Source: an uncultured Chloroflexota bacterium (GTDB taxonomy: Bacteria; Chloroflexota; UBA11872; UBA12225). Taken from it: 40,588 nucleotides of DNA. The position numbers and the translations under genes are program-made. Of this stretch, positions 15,333 to 28,341 are shown one piece after another (within the stretch, counting starts at the first letter, position 1; each line of letters begins with the position of its first letter). The notes under the pieces are model-generated. The model had not been told where the DNA came from. It saw only the letters and a program-made list of their open reading frames with translations, and ran no database searches. Where the stretch lies: NCBI GenBank assembly GCA_902805635.1, contig CADCTC010000207.1, forward strand, positions 1 through 40,588, written 5' to 3'.

Positions 15333-17150
15333 ATGACGCTCGCCTGGACGCCTTGGGAGCCATGGGCATCGTGGCCGTGGCAGCCGGCGGCGCTGTGGCT
15401 GCCGCTGGCGGCGCCACTGCTGGTATGCCTGGCGGCGGTGCTGGCCGGCCTGGCACGCCTCAGATGGCCGGTGGCGCCGCTCCTGGTGTTGGCGCTGGTC
15501 GCGGATTCTACGCTGGCCGCAGCAGCGCGTTACCTCAATACCGCCGTGGGTGCGGAAGAGGCAACGCTGTTCACCTGGTCGCCGCTGGGACTGTACGGCG
15601 TGGTATTTGGCGTGCGGCGCAGCTCTGAGGTAGTGCTGCTGGCGCTGCCGCCAGTGGCGCTGATGCTCACTGGGCTACTGCTGGCAGGGCGGCGGCGGCG
15701 CTGGTTCAGCTTTCAGAAGCAGGAGACACTCGCGGAGCGGCTGGGCAGCGCGGCAGCCCTGGCCGGACTGGCGGGGGCCATGTGGGTCACGCGCAGCGCG
15801 GATCTCGTCTCACTCACCCTGGGCACCGGGGCGTTCTTCCTGGGCACTACCGGGCTCCTGGCGGCCAGCGGAGGCGCGGCGCCGGCCGGGCGGCGTCTGG
15901 CCGCCGCGGCGGCGGTGCTGGTGGCACTACTAAGCGGCGTGCTGATCCTGGGCAAGGTCAACGGCCACTTCCAGATCTCTGGGCTCTCCACGTCGGGCTT
16001 CGGCGCGCCCACGTTTGGCGGCATCTTGCTGACGGCGGCGTTTGCGGCGGGCATACCGCCCTTTCACGGCTGGCTGGTGCGGCTCGGCCGACATCCGTAC
16101 GCCCCCGGCATGGCGGCGGCGGGGCTCTCGGTGGCCGCCGCGCTGTTGCTGGCAGCCTTCCGCACGGTGGACTTCCTCCCGCAGTGGGGCGCCTGGCTGC
16201 GCGCGCTGGGCTGGCTGGCCGTGCTGACCGGGAGCGGCATCGCGCTGACCCGCCGGGGCCTGGCAGTGCGCCTGGCGGCCGCGGGCGTAGGCCACGTGGG
16301 GGTGCTGTTCCTCGCCGCTTCTGTGGCGACCACCGCGGCATTCACCGCGGTGCTGCTGTATGAGCTGTGCGTCTTCATGGCGCTGGGCCTGTTGTGGCTC
16401 ACGGCGGCGCTGCCTTGGGGCGGGCATGTGCGCAGCAACCGACCGCCGCCACCCCCGCTGCGCTCACCCGGATTTTGGCTCAACGCGCTCTTGCTGGCAA
16501 CGGCGGCCGGCCTGCCGCTCACGTTTGGCGGACTAGCGAGGACGGCGCTATCAGGCGCTCTGACGGCGTGGCCGAGCGGAGACCAGCTGCTGCGCATCCC
16601 TCTGGTGCTGAACGACGTGGTGGTGCTGGTGGCGGGCAGCGCGCTGCTGTGGAACGCGCGCTACTTGCCGCCGCTGCGCGGCATGGGAGGCTGGGCGCTA
16701 GTGGCGCTGGTGACGCTGGTAGTGGTGGCGCCGGTGGTGGCGCCCGCCGCGCTGATCGGCTCATGGTACGCGCCGGTGGCGGCCGAAGCCGCGGGGACGC
16801 AGTCGGCGGCGCTGAACCTGGACGCGGCGCGCGTGCCAACCATCCCCTCGATGGCGCTCGGAGCGATCGCCGTGTGGGCCCTGGGACGCCGTCTGCAAGG
16901 GCGCGAGTGGCTGCCGGGCCTGGCCCGCGCCGTGATCGGGGTGGCGCTGCTGGGTGGGTTGGAGCTGCGCCGCCGGTGGCGGCGCAACGGCGTCTCGCGG
17001 GGGATGGGACCGGCGGTCGACGCTGCCTGGCTGCGGTTCCAGGCGCTGGCTGAACGGGCCATGACAGTGCTACGACCGGTGGAAGAGCGGTACTATGCGG
17101 GCGCCGCGGTGCTGCTTGGCGTCGCCATCATCTACATCATCGGCCGCTGA
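15333..17150 (+). CDS. Complex-I/Mrp antiporter-like membrane subunit (NuoL/HyfB type), degenerate
   Basis: This is a 605-residue protein, nearly all transmembrane helices. The middle resembles the Proton_antipo_M domain, with GIPPFHGWLVRLGRHPYAPG (about 241-260) corresponding to the family's PxHxWLPxAHxxAP. Important residues are missing. The broken-helix lysine 7 residues before that His is Ala238, and the TM5 glutamate region reads LTLGTGAFFLGTTG with no acidic residue. Real NuoL, NuoM, NuoN and HyfB proteins need both for proton movement. The C-terminal third is long and has an Arg-rich soluble tail. It is the first of three tightly packed genes (gaps of 4, 7 and 7 bases) after lgt. No redox subunit is nearby. 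Confidence 0.75.
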   Translation: MTLAWTPWEPWASWPWQPAALWLPLAAPLLVCLAAVLAGLARLRWPVAPLLVLALVADSTLAAAARYLNTAVGAEEATLFTWSPLGLYGVVFGVRRSSEVVLLALPPVALMLTGLLLAGRRRRWFSFQKQETLAERLGSAAALAGLAGAMWVTRSADLVSLTLGTGAFFLGTTGLLAASGGAAPAGRRLAAAAAVLVALLSGVLILGKVNGHFQISGLSTSGFGAPTFGGILLTAAFAAGIPPFHGWLVRLGRHPYAPGMAAAGLSVAAALLLAAFRTVDFLPQWGAWLRALGWLAVLTGSGIALTRRGLAVRLAAAGVGHVGVLFLAASVATTAAFTAVLLYELCVFMALGLLWLTAALPWGGHVRSNRPPPPPLRSPGFWLNALLLATAAGLPLTFGGLARTALSGALTAWPSGDQLLRIPLVLNDVVVLVAGSALLWNARYLPPLRGMGGWALVALVTLVVVAPVVAPAALIGSWYAPVAAEAAGTQSAALNLDAARVPTIPSMALGAIAVWALGRRLQGREWLPGLARAVIGVALLGGLELRRRWRRNGVSRGMGPAVDAAWLRFQALAERAMTVLRPVEERYYAGAAVLLGVAIIYIIGR

Positions 17151-17157
17151 TTGGCGC

Positions 17158-17781
17158 ATGAACGAGCTAGTCCTCCTGATCCCGTTGGTGCTGGTAGCGT
17201 CGCTACTGAGCATCAGCCTGAACTGGCGCATCGCCGTGGCGTGCATCTGGCTGGTGCACGTCCTGGTGGCGGCCTGGCTGTGGACGGCAGCCACGCCTGA
17301 AGTGGCGCTGGCCAAGGCGATCACCGGGACAACGGTGGCGGTACTGCTGTGGCCCAGCCTGCGCGCGCTGTTCGGCACCGGGGGCGACGTGCGCCGGCAG
17401 ACGCGCCGGCTGTTGGACGTGCACGGCCCGCGCGCTACCGACGAGCCGTTCATGCTCCTGGGCGCGCTACTCGCCGCCGCGGCTGCCATCGCGCTGTCCT
17501 ACGCCTTCCCGCTGGTGGAGGGGGCGAGCAACTTCGCGTGGTACTGGCTGGCGCTACTTGGACTGCTGCTGGTGGTGCTCTCCAAGGACATCGTGCGCGT
17601 GGGACTGGGGCTGCTGCTGCTCGTGAACGCGGTAGACCTAGTGGACACCATGGTGGCCCGCAACCAGGGCTTGTTCGCTATCGGTGCGCGCAGCACGGTA
17701 GAGATCGGGTTGGCGCTGGCGCTGGGGGTGAGCTGGACCTTCCTGCAAGCGCGGGGCAGCCGGCTGCTCGACGGCGCATGA
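17158..17781 (+). CDS. Membrane protein, NuoK/HyfE-like in its C-terminal half
   Basis: This is a 207-residue protein starting at ATG 17158 and predicted to have about six helices. The segment DIVRVGLGLLLLVNAVDLVDT (about 145-165) matches the core of NuoK/HyfE/MrpC subunits (N-L-x-x-x-L-x-G-L-E-x-x-x-N-A-x-N-L), but the membrane glutamate is Leu. The N-terminal half (residues 1-70) has WLVHVLVAAW and ALAKAITGTTVAVLLW, which looks like small MrpA/B- or HyfE-type membrane segments. It sits between the two larger antiporter-like genes with 7-base gaps, so the three probably form one complex. The family call is tentative. Confidence 0.6.
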   Translation: MNELVLLIPLVLVASLLSISLNWRIAVACIWLVHVLVAAWLWTAATPEVALAKAITGTTVAVLLWPSLRALFGTGGDVRRQTRRLLDVHGPRATDEPFMLLGALLAAAAAIALSYAFPLVEGASNFAWYWLALLGLLLVVLSKDIVRVGLGLLLLVNAVDLVDTMVARNQGLFAIGARSTVEIGLALALGVSWTFLQARGSRLLDGA

Positions 17782-17788
17782 CACGGGC

Positions 17789-19135
17789 ATGACCCCGCTG
17801 GGCATCGTGCTGCTGGTGGGGGTGCCACTCGCGGCTGGGGCCGCGGCGGCGGCGCTGTCGCAGCGCTGGCGCCACCTGCTGGCGGCGTTGGGGCTGCTGG
17901 CAGCGGTGGCCGGCACGCTGGTGACACGCGGTGCGGCGCCGCTGGCAGCGGGCGAGGCTGTGCTGTCGTTGAGCGCCATTGCCCGCCTGGAGCTGGGGTT
18001 TGTGGCGGCCATGGGCCTGGTGCTGTTGGGCTATCACCGTCTGGCCGGGCGCAGCTCGCCGCTGCCTGCGCTGCTACCGCTGCTGTTTGCATCGGTCGCG
18101 GCCGGCAGCCTCTTCACGCGCGACCTGCTGGTAGCGGCGTCGTTCCTCCAGCTCGCGGCGCTGATAGCGAGCGTGTTGATGATTGGGGAGCAGCCGGAAT
18201 GGGGGGCCAGCTTGGCCGGAGCGATCTACCTGGTGCTCTCGGCGCTGGGAGGGATGGCGCTGCTGTTCGGATTCGTGCTGGCGGACGTGCAGCGGATCAG
18301 CCCCGGCGGCCTGGTGACGGTGCCGTTCGTGGTAGCGGCACTAAGCGTGGGGCTGGCGCTGCAGTTGGGGGCGGCACCGCTGCACGCGTGGCTGCCCAAT
18401 GCGTTCCAGCGCGCGGGCCCCGGCGCGGTGGCGCTGGCGGTAGGGCTGGTGGGTCCTGCCACGCTGGGGCTGCTGCTGCAGGCGCTGGCGGCGCACCCGC
18501 AGCTGGTGGTAGACGAGCGCGTCAACCGGCTGCTCACCTATGGCGGGCTGGGCACCGCCGCCTTTGGCGCGGTGGTTGCGCTGGCACCCAACAAGCTGCG
18601 CCGCACGCTGGGGTATGTGCTGGTGGCGGACCTGGGCTACGTGCTGGTGGGCATGGCCACGTACACCCGCATTGGCGTAGCGGGCGCGGTGCTGCACATG
18701 GCGCACCGCGCACTGCTGGCGCTCATCCTGGTGGCGGCGGCCACCGAAGTGGAGAGCGAGCACCGCGCGTCCGAGGACGAGCCGGTGGCGCCCTACATGT
18801 GGGGCACGCTGGCCGTGGCGTGCCTCACGCTCAGCGGCGTGCCGCCGCTGAGCGGCTTCGCCGCCAATTGGGCGATTTACCAGGCGGTGTCGCTGAGCGA
18901 TTGGCGACTGGCGGCGGCGCTGGCCGGCTCCTCCGTTGTCTGCCTGCTGGCGACGCTCTCCGCTCTAGGCCGCCAGCGACGCAGCTACCCCTTGCCCTGG
19001 CGGCGCCCACGTCCCGCGGAGACGTACCTCATGACGCTCGTTGCCTTTGCGGCACTGTGGGGACTCGTCCCCGGCCCCGCGCTGGGAGCCATCCACGCAG
19101 CCGTGAGCGAGCTGCCCTTCCTGAAGCCGTTCTGA
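17789..19135 (+). CDS. NuoN/NuoM-like antiporter-type membrane subunit, degenerate
   Basis: This is a 448-residue polytopic protein of the Proton_antipo_M family. APLHAWLPNAFQRAGPGAVA (about 197-216) is the conserved PLHxWLPxAxxxAP motif, followed by NKLRRTLGYVLVADLGYVLVG (usual N-x-K-R-x-x-A-Y-S-x-x-x-x-x-G-Y) and a late LSGVPPLSGFAANW. The two residues central to proton transfer are replaced: the TM5 glutamate is Gln121 (FLQLAAL) and the broken-helix lysine is Gln192 (ALQLGAAPLH). Both changes are neutral. It closes the plus-strand run and is followed by a 110-base gap before the convergent oxidoreductase gene. Confidence 0.78.
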   Translation: MTPLGIVLLVGVPLAAGAAAAALSQRWRHLLAALGLLAAVAGTLVTRGAAPLAAGEAVLSLSAIARLELGFVAAMGLVLLGYHRLAGRSSPLPALLPLLFASVAAGSLFTRDLLVAASFLQLAALIASVLMIGEQPEWGASLAGAIYLVLSALGGMALLFGFVLADVQRISPGGLVTVPFVVAALSVGLALQLGAAPLHAWLPNAFQRAGPGAVALAVGLVGPATLGLLLQALAAHPQLVVDERVNRLLTYGGLGTAAFGAVVALAPNKLRRTLGYVLVADLGYVLVGMATYTRIGVAGAVLHMAHRALLALILVAAATEVESEHRASEDEPVAPYMWGTLAVACLTLSGVPPLSGFAANWAIYQAVSLSDWRLAAALAGSSVVCLLATLSALGRQRRSYPLPWRRPRPAETYLMTLVAFAALWGLVPGPALGAIHAAVSELPFLKPF

Positions 19136-19245
19136 GCACTTTTTTTGTGCGCTGCCCAAGCGCCAAAGCGGCGCTATGGCAGGCAGCAGAACACCAGACG
19201 GGTTCTCCACCTGCCATATGCATAGCGACCAGGTCAGCGACGCGG

Positions 19246-20301
19246 TCAGCCCAATTCGACCCACTTCCCCGTCTGCTGGCTCTCTTCCACCGCCGCGATA
19301 GCGCGCTGGGCCGCAAGGCCATCTTCGAAGGTCGGCCACTCGTCCGAGTCGCCGCGCAGGGCGCGGACGAGGCGCGTGAGGTGGAAGCGCGGGAAGTCGT
19401 CGAACGAGACGTCAAGGTCTGCGGGCAGCGGCTCGACGGTAAAGCCGGCGTCGCCCGCTTGGGCTGACCGGACTTCCGGACCAAAGCTACGGTCTTCTTC
19501 GGCCACTAGGCTGCCCTTGCTCCCGAACAGCTCGATACGGCGGTAGTTCTGGCGCCCGGCTGCTACCTGGCTGACCTGAACGGTGCCCGATGCACCGTTA
19601 GCCAGCCGCACGACGAACGAGGCCACGTCATCGGCGGTGACCGCGCCGCGGCCGCCATCCGGCGCGGGCCGCTCGGCGATCGCGGTGTGCGTCAGACCCG
19701 ACACGGCGGCCAGGTCGCCGAACCACCAGCGCAGCAAGTCCATCATGTGCACGCCGATGTCCATGAGCGCCCCACCGCCACGCTCACGCAACATGCGATA
19801 GGCCAGCGGGATATCCGGCTGCGCGCGGACGTTCTGGCAGAAGCTGATGCTGAAGTGGAACAGCGTGCCCAGCCGCCCGTCGTCCAGGAGCCGGTGGACG
19901 TGGCGCATCGGGTTGGTGGAGCGGTAGGTGAAGTTGACCGCCGTGCGCACGCGCGCCTCCTGAGCCGCGCGGGCCATCTGCTCCGCCTCAGCCACGCTGA
20001 GGCCAAGCGGCTTCTCGCAGCAGACGTGCATGCCGCGCCGTATGGCCGCCAGCGCCATTGGGGCATGCATATCGTTCGGCGTCGCCACCACCACCGCTTC
20101 CGGGCGCGCTTCGTCGAGCATCCGCTCGTAGTCGGTGAAAGCGCGCGGGATGCCGCGCTCATGCGCCAAGCGCTCGGTCTTCTCACGCGTAGGGCCAAAC
20201 ACCGCCACCAGCTCCGTTTCCGGGCAGGCAATCAGGCCCGGGATCAGCACCCGCTGCGTGAACGATCCCACGCCCGCCACCGCGACCTTGAGCGGCGCCA
20301 T
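19246..20301 (-). CDS. Gfo/Idh/MocA-family oxidoreductase
   Basis: This is a 351-residue NAD(P)-dependent oxidoreductase. The Rossmann start reads VAVAGVGSFTQRVLIPGL, VVVATPNDMHAPMA follows, then the catalytic CCEKPLGLSVAEA (EKP with the conserved lysine), and GGGALMDIGVHMMDLLRWWFG with the active-site Asp and His. Members act on sugars, inositol or bile-pigment-type substrates, and the substrate cannot be read from sequence. The start is ATG 20301, with GGAGG 8 bases upstream. It is convergent with the antiporter-like gene and divergent from glyQS. It is transcribed alone. Confidence 0.93.
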   Translation of the reverse strand: MAPLKVAVAGVGSFTQRVLIPGLIACPETELVAVFGPTREKTERLAHERGIPRAFTDYERMLDEARPEAVVVATPNDMHAPMALAAIRRGMHVCCEKPLGLSVAEAEQMARAAQEARVRTAVNFTYRSTNPMRHVHRLLDDGRLGTLFHFSISFCQNVRAQPDIPLAYRMLRERGGGALMDIGVHMMDLLRWWFGDLAAVSGLTHTAIAERPAPDGGRGAVTADDVASFVVRLANGASGTVQVSQVAAGRQNYRRIELFGSKGSLVAEEDRSFGPEVRSAQAGDAGFTVEPLPADLDVSFDDFPRFHLTRLVRALRGDSDEWPTFEDGLAAQRAIAAVEESQQTGKWVELG

Positions 20302-20435
20302 GTCCTGTGCCTCCCTCTCGTGCCTTCTCTACGTCCGCGCAAGCATGCTTACGTCCAGCCGCGTACACGTGCGCCTGGCGCCTGTCTCTAGAAGGGCGGA
20401 TGATACCCTTGCTCTCTGGAGATGACACCCGACTG

Positions 20436-21776
20436 ATGCCGCAAGCACCCGCTCCCGTGACCATGGACAAGCTCGTGTCGCTGTGCAAGCGGCGCGGCTT
20501 TGTGTTCCAGAGCAGCGAGATCTATGGCGGGTTCAACGGCGTTTGGGACTACGGCCCCCTGGGCGCGGAGCTGCGCAACAACATCAAAGCGGCGTGGTGG
20601 CGCGACTTCGTGCACAAGCGCGACGACGTGGTGGGGCTTGACTCCGGCATCCTTGCCAGCCCAAGGGTATGGGAGGCGTCCGGCCACCTGAAAAACTTCA
20701 CCGATCCGATGGTGGAGTGCAAGAACTGCAAGGGTCGCTTCCGCGCGGACCACATCGACCTGGAGAAGAACTGCCCGACATGCGGCAAGAAGGACTGGTC
20801 CGACGTCCGCATGTTCAACACCATGTTCAAGACGTTCGTGGGGCCGGTGGAGGACGATGCGTCAGTCGCCTACCTACGCCCGGAGACCTGCCAGGCGATC
20901 TTCACCAACTTCAAGCTGGTGCAGGGCGCCATGCGCAAGAAGCTGCCGTTCGGCATCGCCCAGATCGGCAAGGCGTTCCGCAACGAGATCACCCCGGGCA
21001 ACTTCATCTTCCGCCTGCGCGAGCTGGAGCAGATGGAGCTGGAGTACTTCGTGCGGCCGGGGGACGACGAGCGCGCCTTCGACGACTGGCTGCAGCACGA
21101 CCTGGACTGGCTCACCAGCTACGGCGTGCGCCGCAACATGCTGGAGCTGCTGGAGCACCCCAAGGAGAAGCTGTCGCACTACTCCAAGCGCACGGTGGAC
21201 ATCGAGTACAAGTTCCCCTTCGGCCAGAGCGAGCTGTGGGGCCTCGCCAACCGCACCGACTACGACCTGACGCAGCACTCTAAGGCGTCCGGCGAGGAGC
21301 TGGAGTACTTCGACGAGGAGACCAAGGAGCACGTGGTCCCCTTTGTCATCGAGCCATCGCTCGGCGTTGACCGCATGATGCTGGTGGTGCTGCTCGAGGC
21401 ATACGAGGAGCAGCAGGACAAGGAAGGCATCCGCACCGTGATGCACCTTCACCCGCGCCTGGCGCCGGTGAAAGTAGCCATCCTGCCGCTGGTGAAGAAG
21501 GACGAGCAGCTCGTGGCCAAATCCCGCGCCATCTTCAAGGAGCTGCGCGGCGAGCTGACGGTGCAGTACGACGAGACGAGCACTGTGGGCCGGCGCTACC
21601 GGCGCCAGGACGAGATCGGCACGCCGTGGTGCGTGACGGTGGACGGCCAGACGCTGGAGGATGGCACCGTGACCATCCGCGACCGCGACAGCATGGAGCA
21701 GGTCCGCTTCCCCTCCGAGGGCCTACTGGACGAGCTCCAGCGCCGCCTGCGCCAGCCCTGGCAGCGACCGGGCTAG
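20436..21776 (+). CDS. glyQS: Glycyl-tRNA synthetase (dimeric type)
   Basis: This is a 446-residue class II synthetase that loads glycine on tRNA-Gly. The N-terminus has LVSLCKRRGFVFQSSEIYGG and YGPLGAELRNNIK. A zinc-binding insert has CKNCKGRF and CPTCGKKDW. Motif 2 is FRNEITPGNFIFRLRELEQME, motif 3 is IEPSLGVDRMMLVVLLE, and the anticodon-binding domain has VKVAILPLVKK, GRRYRRQDEIGTPWCVTVD and VRFPSE. The length fits the alpha2 type (not the alpha2beta2 GlyQ/GlyS pair). The start is uncertain among ATG 20400, 20436 and 20463; 20436 gives the length closest to the family. It is divergent from the Gfo/Idh/MocA gene. Confidence 0.95.
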   Translation: MPQAPAPVTMDKLVSLCKRRGFVFQSSEIYGGFNGVWDYGPLGAELRNNIKAAWWRDFVHKRDDVVGLDSGILASPRVWEASGHLKNFTDPMVECKNCKGRFRADHIDLEKNCPTCGKKDWSDVRMFNTMFKTFVGPVEDDASVAYLRPETCQAIFTNFKLVQGAMRKKLPFGIAQIGKAFRNEITPGNFIFRLRELEQMELEYFVRPGDDERAFDDWLQHDLDWLTSYGVRRNMLELLEHPKEKLSHYSKRTVDIEYKFPFGQSELWGLANRTDYDLTQHSKASGEELEYFDEETKEHVVPFVIEPSLGVDRMMLVVLLEAYEEQQDKEGIRTVMHLHPRLAPVKVAILPLVKKDEQLVAKSRAIFKELRGELTVQYDETSTVGRRYRRQDEIGTPWCVTVDGQTLEDGTVTIRDRDSMEQVRFPSEGLLDELQRRLRQPWQRPG

Positions 21777-21834
21777 CCGCGGGCACCGGCAGCCCCTCGG
21801 TCTTCTTCCCGACCTGGAAGCGGAGCGACGCTCG

Positions 21835-21840
21835 TATAAT
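21835..21840 (+). promoter_or_regulatory. -10 element TATAAT of ppdK
   Basis: A perfect consensus TATAAT lies 145 bases before the ppdK ATG. There is no convincing -35 at 16-18 bp (about 21812-21818 reads ACCTGGA). It predicts a transcript starting near 21847 with a leader of about 140 nt. Confidence 0.6.
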
Positions 21841-21862
21841 TGGGGTCGGTACTCTGCGATTT

Positions 21863-21951
21863 GCGCACCAATGGCGGGTGCGCCCTCCCGGCCGTGCCCG
21901 GACTCAGACCAAGACGTTGGTCCGGCCACGCTCGGTGGAGCGCTGCAGCGC
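21863..21951 (+). promoter_or_regulatory. Structured ppdK leader with three hairpins
   Basis: Three perfect inverted repeats follow each other in the leader. They are GCGCACC/GGTGCGC (21863-21869, 21877-21883), GACCAA/TTGGTC (21907-21912, 21917-21922, GACG loop) and the palindrome GCGCTGCAGCGC (21940-21951). A ribosome site AAGGAG at 21968-21973 is 12 bases before the ATG. I do not recognise a known riboswitch class. It may be a cis-acting RNA or simply GC-rich structure. Confidence 0.4.
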
Positions 21952-21985
21952 CCGCCCCTGCACCAGTAAGGAGAAGTAGATAGTA

Positions 21986-24685
<2,700 letters not shown>

Positions 24686-24725
24686 CGTCCGCTTTACGTC
24701 TTCCACTCCCGGCACAACTCCGGCC

Positions 24726-24758
24726 GGCCATGGTCCGTCCTAGAATGGGACCATGGCC
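24726..24758. promoter_or_regulatory. dnaG promoter: -10 box inside an 11-bp perfect inverted repeat
   Basis: GGCCATGGTCC (24726-24736) is matched by GGACCATGGCC (24748-24758), with an 11-base centre that holds -10 TAGAAT at 24741-24746. The dnaG ATG (24753) lies 6 bases after the -10 box, inside the right arm, so the mRNA would be leaderless. The arrangement looks like an operator or a 5' mRNA element over the start codon. Confidence 0.6.
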
Positions 24759-26930
24759 GACCCTGTAATCGATGAGATCAAGGCGCGAGTTGACATTGCC
24801 GACCTGATCTCGCAGCGCGTACAGCTCAAGCGAGCGGGCAAGCACCTCAAGGGGCTGTGCCCGTTCCACGGTGAGAAGTCGCCCTCGTTCGTCGTCTACC
24901 CGGACCAGGGCTCCTACCACTGCTTCGGCTGCGGCAAGTCGGGCGACGCCTTCACCTGGCTGCAGGAGACCGAGAACCTCGACTTCGGCGAGGCGCTGCG
25001 CCGCCTGGCGGACCAGGCCGGCGTCCAGCTGCCGGAACGCCCGACGTTCAAGCCGGACCCGCAGCAGCAGGCCGCCTCGGACGCGCTGACCGAAGCCGCC
25101 GCCTGGTACCACGAGCAGCTCCTGCGCTCGCCCGACGGACAGAAGGCCCGCGAGTACCTGGTGCGGCGTGGTCTGAAGGGCGAGGCGGCGCGCAGCTTCC
25201 TGCTGGGCTGGTCTCCCGAACGGCGCGACGCGCTAATCATGCACCTGCGCGCCAAGGGGCTAACCGACCAGCAGCTCCTGGACGCCGGACTGGTACGCCA
25301 GAACGACCGCGGCCTGTTCGATTACATGGGCGGGCGCGTGGTGTTCCCCATCCGCGACGCCGAGGGCCGCGTGCGCGGGTTCGGCGGGCGCACGCTCGGC
25401 GATAACCAGCCCAAGTACCTCAACACGCCGCAAACCGCCCTCTTCGACAAGAGCGCCACCCTCTATGGACTGGACCTGGCCCGGCAGAGCATCCGCAAGG
25501 AAGAGGCGGCGGTCATCGTAGAGGGGTACATGGACGTGGTGGTGCCCCACCAGGAGGGCTTCACCAACGTTGTCGCGTCGCTGGGTACCGCCCTGACCGA
25601 GCGCCAGCTGGAGCTGCTCAAGCGCTACGCCCCCACCATCATCCTGGCGCTCGACTCCGACGCCGCTGGGCAGGCGGCCACGCTGCGCGGGCTGGAGGTG
25701 GCGCGCCAGGCGCTGGCCGACGCGCGCCGGCCGGTGCCCGGTCGGGCGTCACGCACCGGGTTCTTGCAGTCCCAGGGCACGCAGCTGAAGATCGCGGTGG
25801 TGGCCGGCGCCAAGGACCCGGACGAGATCGTGCGCGAAGATCCCGACGCCTGGCGCAGGATCGTGGCCGGCGCGGTGCCGATGATCGACCACAAGATCGA
25901 GGTGACGTTGCGCGGCGTGGACTTACACGATCCGCAGTCCAAGAGCGGCGCGGTGGCGGAGCTGGCGCGCTTCCTGGCGCTTGTGCCCGATCCTATTGAG
26001 TGGGCGCACCACGTAGACACCATCGCCCACCGTCTGCGCCTAGACGTGCGCGACGTGGGCAACGAAGTCCGTCGCGCCGCCGATGCGCTGCGTGCCGACG
26101 AGCGCCGCCGGGCAAGCCAGGCGAAGCAGCGTGAAGCAAACGGCGCCACCGATCCTTTGCCCAAACCTTCCCCACAAGGAAGTCCGCAACCGGCAGCAGC
26201 GCCGGCGGCAACAAGCCCAGCTGATGGCACTGCAGGCACCCGTCTCCCTCCGGGAGACGCCCGAGCACTTGCGCAGCAAGAGCGCAGGGCGTCAGGGGGA
26301 AGCGCGGAGGGGGAGGGGTTGCCCCGCGCCCGACGAGAATCAGCGCCCGCAGAACAGCCGACGCCCGCCGGAGACCAGTCGGAAGAGCATTTCCTGTCGC
26401 TGCTGGTGATCGATCCTACGCTGGTCCGGAAGCTGCCCACCCGCCTCACGCCTGAGGATTTCCGGCGCCCGGAACACCGCGAGCTGTACCGGGCGATCCT
26501 GGCCGCCAGCGAAGGCACGCTGGTGGCCGGCCCTGAATGGCCTGGCGCCGCGCCGGTCGCGCCACAGCTGGGTCGCCCGATCGGCGGCAGTGGCAGCAGG
26601 GTGAGCCGCGAAGGCATCGGCGGAGACAGCTTGCGGGCACGACTGGACGCCTCACTCCAGCCAGCCTACGATGCGCTCATGGCTCGCGCGCGGCGGCTGC
26701 CGCCACAGTCGGACGCGCAGGTGCGCGCCGCACTGGCGGACCTGGTGCGCCGTATCCGGGAGCGCACCCTGCACCAGCGCGTATTGGAGGCGCAGTACCT
26801 GTTGGCGGAAGCGCAGAACGATAGTGAGCGGACCACCCTTAAGCAGCTCGTCACCCAATTGGCTAGCCAATTAGATAGGGTTCAGCTTGAGCGCAGCCGG
26901 GCATCCCTCTATACTTCGGCACCAACGTAG
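24753..26930 (+). CDS. dnaG: DNA primase DnaG
   Basis: This is a 725-residue primase, longer than the usual 580-650. The N-terminal CHC2 zinc finger is [14 protein letters not shown] then [12 protein letters not shown] (about 37-67). The RNA polymerase core begins [10 protein letters not shown], includes [21 protein letters not shown], and has the TOPRIM motifs [10 protein letters not shown] (about 252) and [11 protein letters not shown] (about 300). A disordered linker rich in Pro, Ala, Gly and Glu (about 450-545) leads to a C-terminal helical domain ([21 protein letters not shown]) that should bind the DnaB helicase. The start ATG 24753 follows a -10 box by 6 bases. Its 3' end contains the promoter for the sigma factor gene. 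Confidence 0.97.
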   Translation: MADPVIDEIKARVDIADLISQRVQLKRAGKHLKGLCPFHGEKSPSFVVYPDQGSYHCFGCGKSGDAFTWLQETENLDFGEALRRLADQAGVQLPERPTFKPDPQQQAASDALTEAAAWYHEQLLRSPDGQKAREYLVRRGLKGEAARSFLLGWSPERRDALIMHLRAKGLTDQQLLDAGLVRQNDRGLFDYMGGRVVFPIRDAEGRVRGFGGRTLGDNQPKYLNTPQTALFDKSATLYGLDLARQSIRKEEAAVIVEGYMDVVVPHQEGFTNVVASLGTALTERQLELLKRYAPTIILALDSDAAGQAATLRGLEVARQALADARRPVPGRASRTGFLQSQGTQLKIAVVAGAKDPDEIVREDPDAWRRIVAGAVPMIDHKIEVTLRGVDLHDPQSKSGAVAELARFLALVPDPIEWAHHVDTIAHRLRLDVRDVGNEVRRAADALRADERRRASQAKQREANGATDPLPKPSPQGSPQPAAAPAATSPADGTAGTRLPPGDARALAQQERRASGGSAEGEGLPRARRESAPAEQPTPAGDQSEEHFLSLLVIDPTLVRKLPTRLTPEDFRRPEHRELYRAILAASEGTLVAGPEWPGAAPVAPQLGRPIGGSGSRVSREGIGGDSLRARLDASLQPAYDALMARARRLPPQSDAQVRAALADLVRRIRERTLHQRVLEAQYLLAEAQNDSERTTLKQLVTQLASQLDRVQLERSRASLYTSAPT
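26887..26915 (+). promoter_or_regulatory. Sigma-70-type promoter of the sigma factor gene, inside the end of dnaG
   Basis: TTGAGC (26887-26892) and TATACT (26910-26915) are separated by exactly 17 bases. Transcription should start near 26922, just before the dnaG stop codon (26928-26930). This is the only promoter in the window with a good -35, -10 and spacer together. Confidence 0.65.
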
Positions 26931-26985
26931 CGCGGACGGATCGGGGACCGTCCGCGCACTGCCCCGGCTACGGTCAGGCAACGGC

Positions 26986-28337
<1,352 letters not shown>

Positions 28338-28341
<4 letters not shown>

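Noticed and set aside
15333..19135. A full hydrogenase-4/formate hydrogenlyase operon
   Set aside because: Only membrane antiporter-type subunits are present; no large or small hydrogenase or iron-sulfur subunit is nearby.
19138..19153. GCAC-T7-GTGC hairpin after the NuoN-like gene
   Set aside because: The T-run is in the loop rather than after the stem, so it is not a normal intrinsic terminator; too weak to list.
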